Below are positions 1 through 9,494 of a stretch of 64,000 nucleotides of DNA, piece after piece. The translations under genes were made by a program, and so were the position numbers. Every line of letters starts with the position of its first letter. Within the stretch, counting starts at the first letter, position 1. This DNA is from Sphingobacterium sp. xlx-96 (lineage in GTDB: Bacteria; Bacteroidota; Bacteroidia; Sphingobacteriales; Sphingobacteriaceae), in NCBI RefSeq assembly GCF_011007365.1, contig NZ_WFKM01000011.1, forward strand, positions 124,001 through 188,000, read 5' to 3'. Under the pieces are notes generated by a model. That model made no database searches and had not been told where the DNA came from. It was given only the letters and a program-made list of their open reading frames with translations.

Positions 1-1
1 G

Positions 2-3000
2 TCACTGTTTTTAGAAATTGGAAAGCAAACCGGTTATGGTTTTATTTATTCAGCAGACGCGTTAAAGAATACACATCTGGTTGATATTGACATTAAAAAC
101 GCTTCATTAGCTGAAGCATTAAAGCTTATCTGCAATGACCAACCAATTTTATTAGAGATTCAAAACAAAACTGTTTTTGTTAAAGATAAGCCTATACATT
201 CGATTATAAGTTCGAACAAATCAGAAGAAGATGGAGAGTTTTCGGAAAATATAGCGATAGATATCAAAGGCATCGTTATCGATGAAAATAACAAGCCTAT
301 AAAAGGAGTAACCGTAAGACTGAAGGGGACACGGGGTTTTATATTAACCAAAGACGATGGAAGCTTTCTATTTCGAAATGTAAGCGAGGGACAGATTTTG
401 GTCATATCCTGTGTTGGCTATGTACCTCAAGAAGTAAAAGCAAAAGCTAACATCGGAAAAATAGTGCTTGAGCGTAAAAATAATCAAATTGAGCAGGCCG
501 AGGTTAGGGCGAGAAGGTCGGCAGGAACCCAATTGGATTTGAAAGATAAATTACACCAAAACTTAGGACAGATATTAGAGGGTGGGGTACCAGGGTTAAC
601 CATGCAGCCATTGGTTACCTCCACGCCAGGGGAAATATATATAACTAAAGATGGTCTATTAGCGAGAGAGTCGTATGAAGCAGCGTTAAACCACCCTCAG
701 TATGGAGATGAGTATAGGTATGAAATGTTTCCCACTTATGAAATATTCATAAGAGATATGAAGTTTTTAGAATCTGCTACAACGCGCATAGGAGAGGCAA
801 AGGTGAATAATAGAGGAATGTTGCCGCAAATGTTGGGTGCCAGTAGCTTTGGTGCAGAAACCTCGGGTATGTTGGTCGTAATTGATGGTTTTCCACAAGA
901 AGGTTTTCCTAGTGATTTTCCAATGAATAATGTAGAGTCTATAGAGATCGTTACTGATCCCGAAGAGTGCTTGAAATGGGGACCCAAGGCTTCAGGAGGT
1001 ATTATTTTCATCACAACTAAAAGAGGAGAACCTGGTAAAGTCAGGATTAATTATCGTTCAAATATTTATTTTTCTCGTCCTGTTGACAATAGTTTGGAAG
1101 CGATGCAACTGGCAAGTTCGGTAGATGTATTGGATTACTATAAGGAGGCTTTTGACCGCAAGATAGCAACATATTACCCAAAGGATGCTTCTGCCGTTAA
1201 TCCGGGGAATTTGAGTCCTGCTGAAACTTTCCTTTTTGAATTAGGTAAAGGCACCTTAAGTAAAGAACAATTTCAAGTAAAATGGGATTCTTTAAGCTTA
1301 TTGAATAACAGAGATCAATTGCGGTCACTGAAACAAAATATTTTTAATCAAAATCATTCTCTTCAATTATCAGGAGGGAGCAAGATATATCAGTATGCAT
1401 TTAATGGAATGTATAGGCTTAATAGATCACAAAATATTGGTTCTAAAGATCAGAGTTACGGTTTTAACTTACGTAATAATCTACGATTGTTGAATGGAAA
1501 ACTAACAGCTTCTATGTTAATTAATTTCGATAAATCCGATGCACATAGTACAGAAGGGCGAACAGATTCATACGACCCCTATCAAATGCTTTTTGACCAT
1601 AATGGAGATTTTGTTTACCATTACCCCGATGCTTATTTAAATGAGCGCATGAGTAAGGTGGGCTATTTGAATAATGGGGTTAATCTCTTTCAAGATGCGA
1701 TATCTTCTTTTACAGAGACAGGTAGACGGTCGATAAATTCTGATTTAAAAATAGACTTTCAGCCTTTTAAAATGTTAAAATGGGCCAACTCGTTTCGGAT
1801 TTCCAAGTCCTCAGGATTCAGTGACAATATTATAGGTGCTGAGTCGAGCAAAGCTAGGCAGCTATTCAATGACTTTGGGGTTATACATCCTGGAACGGAT
1901 AATGTGCAATATTATATACCTGTCGGTGATATGTTTAAGAGAATAAACAATTCAGCATTTGAATATAGATTGAATTCTGGTTTTGCGTTAAGTAAAAGAT
2001 TCAGTCAAATTCATACGATAAATGCTAACATAGACTTTGGCTTAGCAAGCAGCAAGTCTCTTAATTCACCTGGCAGAACTTTGTATGGGTACAACGAAAG
2101 CTTGGCTATAGGTTATCCTCTGTTAGCTATTGAAGATGAAACATTGACTAATTTTGAAGGTAATAGATTGAATTTTATAAGATTGAATGCAGTAGGTACC
2201 GGATCAGAGACGAATATTAGAAGCATTAACATGAATGGGAGCTTTCGTTACAGCTTTTTGAATCGATACGAATTGGGAATACAGTACCTATCCAGTTACA
2301 AACCTAATTTTGGACGAACACCTTCGTATTCAAGTACGGTGAGTCGACGCGGTAGTTTATCTTGGAACGTTAGTAATGAAAAGTTTATGCAAGGTTGGGT
2401 GAGTTTTGTAGATAAACTGAGACTCACTACATCGGCTAGCTCCGTTTCTGTGCCTGAATTACCACATAATCAGATTTCAGCAAGTCGCTTTGATCAGACA
2501 AGTTGGGCGAACACGGCAATAAATATCAATAGTTTTAACTACGCCGAGCAGAGTGGGCAATCGAATATTGCTATATCAGCAATTGTTGATGGAGGATTTT
2601 TTAAAAATGCCTTAAATATACAATGGAAATTTGATAAGAACTCTAAAAGTGGGAATACTTGGAATGGTCGCTTAAATTATGATATAGCGACCTCAAAGTA
2701 TTTCAAATCGAATCTGATTAATAATTTAAGTTTCGGCTTAGCAATACAGAATATCACTCCTTATGCTGGGATGGAAATTATGATGGGTGCGAATTCAGTA
2801 ACTGGAGGAGGGGGGACAAGTACGCCTATTGAGAGTACATCGGGTTTATTGCCTCCAACCAAAGTTAATAAAGAGCTTAATTTCAACATTGGAATATTAA
2901 GCAACAGATACTCTTTAAATGCAAGAGTTTATGACAATAATACATCTGGGTTAGAGCAAGGCAGTATTCCTGCAGACCCTTCTTCGGGGCTATCTTCTAA

Positions 3001-3799
3001 GGTAAATTACAGTAGAATCACAAATAGAGGAGTTGCTGTTTCTATCAGTGCGGGCGTATTGAGTAAACCTAATTTGAAGTGGCGATTTGTTTTAAATGCA
3101 GCTTATAATGAGAATAGAGCTCTTGAGGTTCCAGATCAGCCCTTTTCGCTAACTACACAGTATTTAAATGCTTCCAGGACTGGATATACAACTGACAATA
3201 TTTGGAGTTACAATTGGGCAGGGCTTGATACTTTGGGTAATCCGCAGTATTACAGCGGTCTTGGCGAAATCATAAAACTACCAGATGGCACCTCAGTGAT
3301 TTATAGTGGTCGAAGACGCGCGCCTTATTCAGGAGGACTGTCAACAAATTTAGACTATAAGGGAATGTTTATGTCTATTCGATCCGTTTTCAATTTTGGA
3401 CATGTCTTTCGTCGTTATATTCCGGAAATGACACCTAAAATAGACCGGAATATATTTATTAAAGACCGTTGGCGAGAGCCAGGTGATGAAACAAAAACAA
3501 ATGTACCTGTTATGGCTAAGCATGATCTGGATAGGGTAATTGGAATTCAAAACGCAAGCAATACGATTATGACTGCAGATCATATACGTATTACCGAGAT
3601 ACAACTTGGCTATCGAGTTCCGCCTAGTCTTTTAAAAGGCCTGTTTGTAAAAGGAATAACTATTTCCGGACAGTTGGAAAATCCCTTTTTATGGGTTCGT
3701 AATGATCTAGGTGTCGATCCAGAGGCTATAAGTACGAATGGAGCTATTGGATTGGCAAGACCAAAAAACTATGTAATGAGTATCAGTTTAGAAATGTAA
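2..3799 (+). CDS. SusC/RagA-type TonB-dependent outer-membrane receptor with STN domain (5' partial)
   Basis: The frame is open from the first bases of the window, so the start and signal peptide lie upstream. The first ~60 residues read as an STN (secretin/TonB N-terminal) domain. A carboxypeptidase-regulatory-like repeat follows (GIVIDENNKPIKGVTVRLKG, about nt 275-335), then a plug domain and a long beta-barrel typical of SusC receptors. Such receptors form a lidded transporter with SusD and take up oligosaccharides or peptides using TonB energy. An STN domain usually means the receptor also signals to a FecR-like anti-sigma factor; a partner pair could lie upstream of the window. The plug is somewhat divergent: 'LVVIDGFPQEGFPSDFP' and 'KWGPKASGGIIFITTKRG' take the place of the usual plug motifs. 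The stop is 9 nt before the SusD start, so the genes are one operon. The substrate cannot be told from sequence. Confidence 0.93.
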   Translation, partial: SLFLEIGKQTGYGFIYSADALKNTHLVDIDIKNASLAEALKLICNDQPILLEIQNKTVFVKDKPIHSIISSNKSEEDGEFSENIAIDIKGIVIDENNKPIKGVTVRLKGTRGFILTKDDGSFLFRNVSEGQILVISCVGYVPQEVKAKANIGKIVLERKNNQIEQAEVRARRSAGTQLDLKDKLHQNLGQILEGGVPGLTMQPLVTSTPGEIYITKDGLLARESYEAALNHPQYGDEYRYEMFPTYEIFIRDMKFLESATTRIGEAKVNNRGMLPQMLGASSFGAETSGMLVVIDGFPQEGFPSDFPMNNVESIEIVTDPEECLKWGPKASGGIIFITTKRGEPGKVRINYRSNIYFSRPVDNSLEAMQLASSVDVLDYYKEAFDRKIATYYPKDASAVNPGNLSPAETFLFELGKGTLSKEQFQVKWDSLSLLNNRDQLRSLKQNIFNQNHSLQLSGGSKIYQYAFNGMYRLNRSQNIGSKDQSYGFNLRNNLRLLNGKLTASMLINFDKSDAHSTEGRTDSYDPYQMLFDHNGDFVYHYPDAYLNERMSKVGYLNNGVNLFQDAISSFTETGRRSINSDLKIDFQPFKMLKWANSFRISKSSGFSDNIIGAESSKARQLFNDFGVIHPGTDNVQYYIPVGDMFKRINNSAFEYRLNSGFALSKRFSQIHTINANIDFGLASSKSLNSPGRTLYGYNESLAIGYPLLAIEDETLTNFEGNRLNFIRLNAVGTGSETNIRSINMNGSFRYSFLNRYELGIQYLSSYKPNFGRTPSYSSTVSRRGSLSWNVSNEKFMQGWVSFVDKLRLTTSASSVSVPELPHNQISASRFDQTSWANTAININSFNYAEQSGQSNIAISAIVDGGFFKNALNIQWKFDKNSKSGNTWNGRLNYDIATSKYFKSNLINNLSFGLAIQNITPYAGMEIMMGANSVTGGGGTSTPIESTSGLLPPTKVNKELNFNIGILSNRYSLNARVYDNNTSGLEQGSIPADPSSGLSSKVNYSRITNRGVAVSISAGVLSKPNLKWRFVLNAAYNENRALEVPDQPFSLTTQYLNASRTGYTTDNIWSYNWAGLDTLGNPQYYSGLGEIIKLPDGTSVIYSGRRRAPYSGGLSTNLDYKGMFMSIRSVFNFGHVFRRYIPEMTPKIDRNIFIKDRWREPGDETKTNVPVMAKHDLDRVIGIQNASNTIMTADHIRITEIQLGYRVPPSLLKGLFVKGITISGQLENPFLWVRNDLGVDPEAISTNGAIGLARPKNYVMSISLEM

Positions 3800-3808
3800 A
3801 CTAGAATT

Positions 3809-5175
3809 ATGAGAACAAAATTAAAAAATGCGATTTATTGCATATCACTATTATTAATACTTGGTAGTTGTGATTCATTTTTAGATGTTCGACCTAAAAA
3901 TTTTTGTTAGCGGACTTAATTACAGATGATTTGCATATTAATGATCAGATTATTGAAAATGCTGGCACTTCATCCGTCTATGTAAACACATATTTATGGA
4001 GTGATGCCATATTTAGTAAATCTGAGAATGATATTACGTATAATGAAACCTATAAAGCTATATTACAGGCAAATATAGTAATTAATGATATAAATTTGGC
4101 TGTGGAGGGTTCTAACGAAAGGAAAGCTATAGTTTTAGCACAAGCTAAATTTCATAGAGCATATTATTATACGCAGCTTGTGGGAATCTACGGATGGGAT
4201 TATAAAAAGACACAAGCACTTTCTGATTTAGCAGTGCCATTGGTATTAGTGCCGTCTTCTAACCACACTCCCGCTAGAGGGACAGTACATGAAGTTTATT
4301 CCTATATCATTAACGAATTAAATGATGTATTGAATGAAAAACAATTACCCAACTTTGGAGTAGACATACTTCATCCAGGAAAAGCTTCAGCGCATGCCTT
4401 GTTGGCGAGAGTCTACCTGATGATGTCTAATTTTGAACTTGCTTTGAGTCATGCCCAAGCTGCTTTGGATTTAAAGGATACTTTACAGGACTACAGGAAG
4501 ATGTCTTTCAAAAATCAAAACAACCCGGAACTTGGAGTTAATGGTAAGTTAATATCTATTGTTGATCAGCAAAATAACCCTGAGTTATATATAGCAAAAG
4601 TTGGATATGATGTTCAGTTTTTTGGTCTACATAATCAAAACTTACAATTAAGTAAGAGTTTATTGGATGTTTTTTTAAAAGAACCCAAAGATTTAAGATT
4701 GGCGTATAATACTGTTTACAAAGCAACTACAGGCAAAGCAACGTTGCCTACTTATACAAATCGTGGGATTACCACTAACCCGTTCAACTATAGCTTGGGA
4801 GTTCCAGAAATGTTACTGATTAAAGCAGAGTGTTTAGCAAGAAAAAATAGAGATCAGGAAGCTATTGAGGTATTAAATCATCTTCGTCAGTTCCGCTTTA
4901 AAACTTCCGATTATGTGGAATTAATACCTGAAGGAGATGTTGTAGAGCGAGTTCTGGAAGAACGTCGACGGGAGTTATATGCAAAAGGAGGATTAAGGCT
5001 TTTTGATCTCAAAAGACTCAATAGCGAGGGGAAGTATAAAGTAGTCATACAACGTTATAATGATGATTCTACTGAGCTCTATAATTCATTACAGCCCTTC
5101 TCGCCACGATATTTAATGCCATTCTCTCCAGTGGTGATAGCTAATAATAATTTAATCATTCAAAATGAACGTTAG
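3809..5175 (+). pseudogene. SusD/RagB-type surface lipoprotein, broken near the N-terminus
   Basis: SusD proteins are lipoproteins that cap SusC and bind the substrate. The natural start is ATG 3809, which gives a good lipoprotein signal (MRTKLKNAIYCISLLLILGS then Cys) and the usual opening FLDVRPKN. That frame stops at TAG 3908-3910. The SusD body (from about ADLITDDLHIND to the end) continues in the -1 frame, open from 3898. Compared with the intact SusD later in this window, about 30 residues between 'FLDxRP' and 'ADLITDDLHIND' are missing. This suggests a ~90-nt deletion that also shifted the frame. The remaining body is well kept, including the C-terminal region with ERRRELYAKGGLRLFDLKR. 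Translation from TTG 3904 would give a protein with no export signal. The break is recent, or is a sequencing or assembly error. Confidence 0.82.
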
Positions 5176-5176
5176 T

Positions 5177-6586
5177 ATGAATAGGTACATCATATTTTTA
5201 TTTTCTTGTTTTATCACACTTCTAATAAGTTGTAAAAAGGAAGAGTCGCAAACTAATCTTTTGAAGTATGTATCTGACAATATAGCAGCTTATGATGTTA
5301 TACCGGTAAATGGTAGTGACCATGTTATAGCCAACATGAATTACATGAAGCCAAGCGACAACAAGGGGAAATTTCCAGTAATCTTATTAGATACTGTTTC
5401 AGGAAATACAACAGTATCTGCTGAAATAGATACAAGTTATGACCTAATTGTGGTTTTTGATGGAATTTATGGTTCATCTTCTCCAATTTTGACAAGTAAT
5501 CGTTTTAAAATTGAGCATTCTGAAATACAAGTTAAGGCTGGAAAACTAGCCTCTACTGATAGCGTATCGTTAATGTTGAATGATATAAATGGGTTATCAG
5601 AGGGAATTAAAACTTTTGTTGTGCCTGTTCGATTGAAGGTAATACAGGGATCAGGTAAGTTGAAAAGTGAATTAATGTATATTCGATACAAAGTTAACGT
5701 TATGAATTTGAAGGCATCTGTTTCAAGTTCAGCGACTGTCCGTGACCTAAATGTAATTATAACTCCTGATCGACAGAACGCAGCAGCGACTTTTAGAGTG
5801 ACATTAAATCAGCCTTTTTTTAAGCCTGTAGTCGTTACTCTTGATGAAAACAACAGTGCTACGTTGGCAGAAGAATATAACAAGAAGAACAATACAGAGT
5901 ATATTTATTTCCCAAGAGGGTCTTATAAACTTTTAAATACAGCGACGGTAGCAGCAAACCAATTGTTTAACGCAACGAGTATTAAAGTACAGTTTGACGA
6001 TGTCAGCCTCTTTAAAGATGGAGTAAAGTATATATTGCCACTTAAGACCAATTATATTGATTATCCCTCAGTTGCTGCAGAAGAAACTAGTGAAGTTTCC
6101 TATTTGTTCTTAGAACTTAGCAACATATTAAGCGGTATTCATCCAGTTTCAAGTGGACCTTTCATAGACAAGACAAATTGGGCTTTAAAATCGGGAGCTA
6201 CTTTAAATGGATCGATTGGCAATATTAAGGATAATGACAACACAACCCACTGGATATCGGTTGCTTTAGGTGGCAACGGCTGGTTTTCTATTGATATGAA
6301 AGAAAAAAATGAAATTCGTGCATTTCAAATTACTCCTGCTTATGGCTCATACCGCACCTCAGGATTATTGGAAACAGATGTTTTATCAAGCGATGATGGG
6401 GTGAATTGGAAATTGCAAGGTGTTTATTATGGAAGTGCAACTAGTACTACTTCATCGCCAGCAAGTCCAGATATTAAGGTGTTGAAATTTAAACAACCAG
6501 TGAAAGCACAGCATTTCAAGTTTATCTTTAAGAAGTCCCAAGTACCTCCTTTTGCCGGTCTTGCCGAAATAAATGCTATTCAATAA
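5177..6586 (+). CDS. surface lipoprotein with DUF1735-like and F5/8-type C (discoidin-like) domains
   Basis: The start is ATG 5177, one nucleotide after the SusD stop; an upstream in-frame ATG at 5165 overlaps SusD and would spoil the signal. MNRYIIFLFSCFITLLISC is a lipoprotein signal (lipobox LISC). The middle part (roughly residues 175-300) resembles the DUF1735/BT_3987-like N-terminal fold found in SusD-associated lipoproteins. The last ~150 residues (NWALKSGATLNGSIGNIKDN... SSDDGVNWKLQG) look like a discoidin-type F5/8 C module, which often binds sugars or other surface ligands. Position behind SusC/SusD suggests an accessory substrate-binding protein on the cell surface. The exact ligand is unknown. 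Confidence 0.8.
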   Translation: MNRYIIFLFSCFITLLISCKKEESQTNLLKYVSDNIAAYDVIPVNGSDHVIANMNYMKPSDNKGKFPVILLDTVSGNTTVSAEIDTSYDLIVVFDGIYGSSSPILTSNRFKIEHSEIQVKAGKLASTDSVSLMLNDINGLSEGIKTFVVPVRLKVIQGSGKLKSELMYIRYKVNVMNLKASVSSSATVRDLNVIITPDRQNAAATFRVTLNQPFFKPVVVTLDENNSATLAEEYNKKNNTEYIYFPRGSYKLLNTATVAANQLFNATSIKVQFDDVSLFKDGVKYILPLKTNYIDYPSVAAEETSEVSYLFLELSNILSGIHPVSSGPFIDKTNWALKSGATLNGSIGNIKDNDNTTHWISVALGGNGWFSIDMKEKNEIRAFQITPAYGSYRTSGLLETDVLSSDDGVNWKLQGVYYGSATSTTSSPASPDIKVLKFKQPVKAQHFKFIFKKSQVPPFAGLAEINAIQ

Positions 6587-6599
6587 ATAATACTTAAAG

Positions 6600-7973
6600 A
6601 TGAAAACAATAAAAAAGTTATTTGTAGTCACTATAGTGACATTTTTAGCTAGTCATGCCATCGCTCAGACTAGCATCATAAAAGGTATAGTTGATCCTAA
6701 AGGTGCAAGTATAAAAGGGAGTGTGTCTTTAATGAAAATCGAAAATGGCGAACCTAGAGTATTAACTAGTGCAAAACTCAAAGAAGGAGGACGATTTGAG
6801 TTTTCTTATGAGCCAGGATATGAAGGGCTTTATATGGTAGGCTCTCCTAAAAGTCAAGACGGTCAATTTCCGGTTTATATAAAACCTGGTGATAAAGCAG
6901 AATTGATTATAGAGGGCGTACACGCGCGGTTTATCGGCGATAATACCGTTGAAAATAAGAAGCTAGGCAGTTGGATGGATTTGACGCAATCGCTGAAGAG
7001 AAAATCCGTACATTTTATGTATTCATATACAGTAGATGGCATTACTAATTATGAAGACTTCTTTCCAGATCTTGATGAGACAGCAAAAAAAGCAGTGAAT
7101 TTTAGAAAAGGTATAAAGACAGGCAATCCAAAGTTTGATGAGTTACTGAACAAGTTAACATCATTTGATATGGAGTTTTACGCACTGCAGTATTTGTCAA
7201 CGCCACGGACCAAGCATCCTAAAAAGGAAGATTATCCGGCTCTTTACAAGGCAATGATAATTGAAAATAAATTTCCGGACGACTCGGTATTTGACCTACC
7301 TTACGGAAAGCAGTTTTTGAGATTATATCTTAATTTTGCTACAAATCATAGTCAGGATGTTGAAAGTAAAATTGCTCTCCTTAGCACTAACCGTCAGAAA
7401 GGTGAATATCTGTTAGGAGTCTTTACGCCAAAAATACAGCTCTATGATCAATTAAAAACGATGTTAGATTCTTACGGGCAATATTTTGCGACCAAAGATC
7501 AAAAGGAACAAGTAGAACGCCTAAAGAAAAAATTTCCAGAGAACAAATCCCGTATTCAGGCGGCAGATTTTGAATTTCCCAATATAGATGGTGATATGGT
7601 GTCACTATATCAACAAAAAGGCAAAGTCGTTTATGTTGATGTATGGGCAACCTGGTGCGGTCCTTGCCGTCAGCAAATTCCTCATCTTAAGGAACTGGAG
7701 AAGGCAATGCATGGCAAGGATATCGTTTTTATCAGTATTTCGACCGACAGTCAGCAGGACATAGAAAAATGGAAAAAGATGGTTAGAGAGGAAGAAATGG
7801 GAGGTATCCATCTATTTGCAGGACCGAATTCAAAAATAAAAAGAGATTATAATATTACAGGCATTCCACGCTTTATACTTTTTGACAAGGAGGGCCGTAT
7901 CATTTTGGATGATGCGCCACGTCCATCTGACCCCAGCTTAAAGCAAATATTGGAAAATGAATTGTTACGATAA
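6600..7973 (+). CDS. TlpA-family thiol:disulfide oxidoreductase with N-terminal DUF4369-like domain
   Basis: A cleavable signal peptide (MKTIKKLFVVTIVTFLASHA, then IAQ) is followed by a beta-rich DUF4369-like region, a helical middle, and a C-terminal thioredoxin fold. The redox motif is WCGPC, with cysteines at about residues 353 and 356, inside 'YVDVWATWCGPCRQQIPHL'. The cis-proline segment 'ITGIPRFILFDKEG' is present. Such proteins are periplasmic or outer-membrane-facing reductases or resolvases, common beside SusC/SusD genes in Sphingobacteriaceae. The gene lies 13 nt after the lipoprotein and is probably co-transcribed. It is a paralogue of the next gene: both share an RTxHP motif and the same domain order. 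Its partner protein is unknown. Confidence 0.88.
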   Translation: MKTIKKLFVVTIVTFLASHAIAQTSIIKGIVDPKGASIKGSVSLMKIENGEPRVLTSAKLKEGGRFEFSYEPGYEGLYMVGSPKSQDGQFPVYIKPGDKAELIIEGVHARFIGDNTVENKKLGSWMDLTQSLKRKSVHFMYSYTVDGITNYEDFFPDLDETAKKAVNFRKGIKTGNPKFDELLNKLTSFDMEFYALQYLSTPRTKHPKKEDYPALYKAMIIENKFPDDSVFDLPYGKQFLRLYLNFATNHSQDVESKIALLSTNRQKGEYLLGVFTPKIQLYDQLKTMLDSYGQYFATKDQKEQVERLKKKFPENKSRIQAADFEFPNIDGDMVSLYQQKGKVVYVDVWATWCGPCRQQIPHLKELEKAMHGKDIVFISISTDSQQDIEKWKKMVREEEMGGIHLFAGPNSKIKRDYNITGIPRFILFDKEGRIILDDAPRPSDPSLKQILENELLR

Positions 7974-8025
7974 CAAAATTAGAAAGAAAACTGTTTAAAA
8001 ACCGTCTAACGGAAAATAAATAATT

Positions 8026-9435
8026 ATGAAAGCTTTACGAATAGTAACAATAGTGTTTAGCATATTGTTTTTGTTAAAAACTACACAGGCTGGACACGAT
8101 CCTCAAATGGCAATGATTCAAGGCAAAGTATCCGATTTCGATTTTAAAATTGATAAGATCACGCTCTATCAGGTTTATAACGGATCATTAAAGGAACATT
8201 CAACAACCGTGCTTAATAAAAATAGAGAATTTGGTTTTAATGTCCCTATAGCCGAATCTGGATTTTACTTTATAGACTACGGACAGTTTAACAATCGGCT
8301 AAGAGGGCAGAATATCAGATTATATTTGGAGCCGGAAATATCGCTTGATTTAACGATTAATGAAAATGACTATACTTTAGGGGGCAAAAATCTTGGCCAC
8401 AATACTTTAGTACACCAAGCCAATGAAATAAACAATAAGTTTCGCGCATATAACCGTTTAGATGCCAGAAAGACATACGTTGATTTTTTTCCTTTTTTGG
8501 AGAATCAGGGAACAAAAATGGTCGACCAATTTAAGAAGTCAATCAATACAAAAGACAATACATTTAATGATTTGTTGCGTTTAGCTGTTCAGGCTGATTT
8601 TGAAAATGAAGCCTACTTTTTCTTCAGGTTACCTCGCACTGCCCATCCGGACAAATTTGATAGACCCACATTATACAGTCAATTAAAGGCTGAGGAAATT
8701 AAATTTAATGAGCCTAATATTCTTAAGCTGGATAATGGGGTAAGTTGGATGACGAGTTATTTCTCTTATTATAGAGGGAGAGATGGGGCTACGGTTAATA
8801 ATGTTGATATAATAGCAAACGATACAAAGCAAATTTCTGACATAAAACTGAAGGAAGTTTATAGTTTAGCGGTTTTGAAGGAATTGAAGCTTAAGCCTGA
8901 ACAATATAAAGTAGTGATACAACCCTTATATTCATATTTAACTTCTGATGAAAGTAAGACGTATATTTTGGAATACGAAAAGCAGATGCATAAGGATAAG
9001 GGACAACCGGGATTTGAATTTAGTTATCCAGATATAAATGGTAAAACGGTTTCCTTTTCTGATTTTAAAGGCAAATTCTTATATATCGATGTTTGGGCGA
9101 CCTGGTGTGGGCCATGTAAGAAGGAAATTCCACATTTACAAGAATTAGAACATGATTATAAAGATAAAGATATTGTGTTTATGAGTATTTCTGTCGATAA
9201 AATGAAGGATCAGCAAAAGTGGAAAGATTTTGTAAAAAGTCAACAATTGGGAGGAGTCCAGTTGATGGCCGATAAAGATTTTAGTTCAGGAATAGTGAAG
9301 AACTACGATATTACGGGTATACCTCGTTTCTTGTTGTTTGATAAAGAAGGTAAAATTATCACGGCAAATGCCGATCGACCCTCAAATAGTATGTTACGAA
9401 TACAGTTAGACAGACTCTTATCCGGATCTAATTGA
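8026..9435 (+). CDS. TlpA-family thiol:disulfide oxidoreductase, second copy
   Basis: It has the same architecture as the preceding gene: signal peptide (MKALRIVTIVFSILFLLKTT, then QAG), a beta-rich N-terminal domain, a helical linker with PRTAHPDKFD, and a C-terminal thioredoxin fold. The WCGPC cysteines are at about residues 361 and 364, and the cis-Pro segment is 'DITGIPRFLLFDKEGK'. Sequence similarity over the whole length to the upstream protein points to tandem duplication followed by divergence. It probably acts outside the inner membrane on disulfides of the uptake system or its cargo. It is about 50 nt downstream of the previous gene in the same operon. Confidence 0.88.
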   Translation: MKALRIVTIVFSILFLLKTTQAGHDPQMAMIQGKVSDFDFKIDKITLYQVYNGSLKEHSTTVLNKNREFGFNVPIAESGFYFIDYGQFNNRLRGQNIRLYLEPEISLDLTINENDYTLGGKNLGHNTLVHQANEINNKFRAYNRLDARKTYVDFFPFLENQGTKMVDQFKKSINTKDNTFNDLLRLAVQADFENEAYFFFRLPRTAHPDKFDRPTLYSQLKAEEIKFNEPNILKLDNGVSWMTSYFSYYRGRDGATVNNVDIIANDTKQISDIKLKEVYSLAVLKELKLKPEQYKVVIQPLYSYLTSDESKTYILEYEKQMHKDKGQPGFEFSYPDINGKTVSFSDFKGKFLYIDVWATWCGPCKKEIPHLQELEHDYKDKDIVFMSISVDKMKDQQKWKDFVKSQQLGGVQLMADKDFSSGIVKNYDITGIPRFLLFDKEGKIITANADRPSNSMLRIQLDRLLSGSN

Positions 9436-9494
9436 TTTTGATTAACTGAATACCTTTAAATAAATTTTTGTATATAAAAAACAATATTAAGATT

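Noticed and set aside
3898..3904. Programmed -1 frameshifting as the normal way to make the first SusD
   Set aside because: The slippery site is in phase, but about 30 residues conserved in SusD proteins would still be missing, and no stimulatory hairpin is visible just downstream. A deletion is simpler; it is kept only as a low-interest finding.
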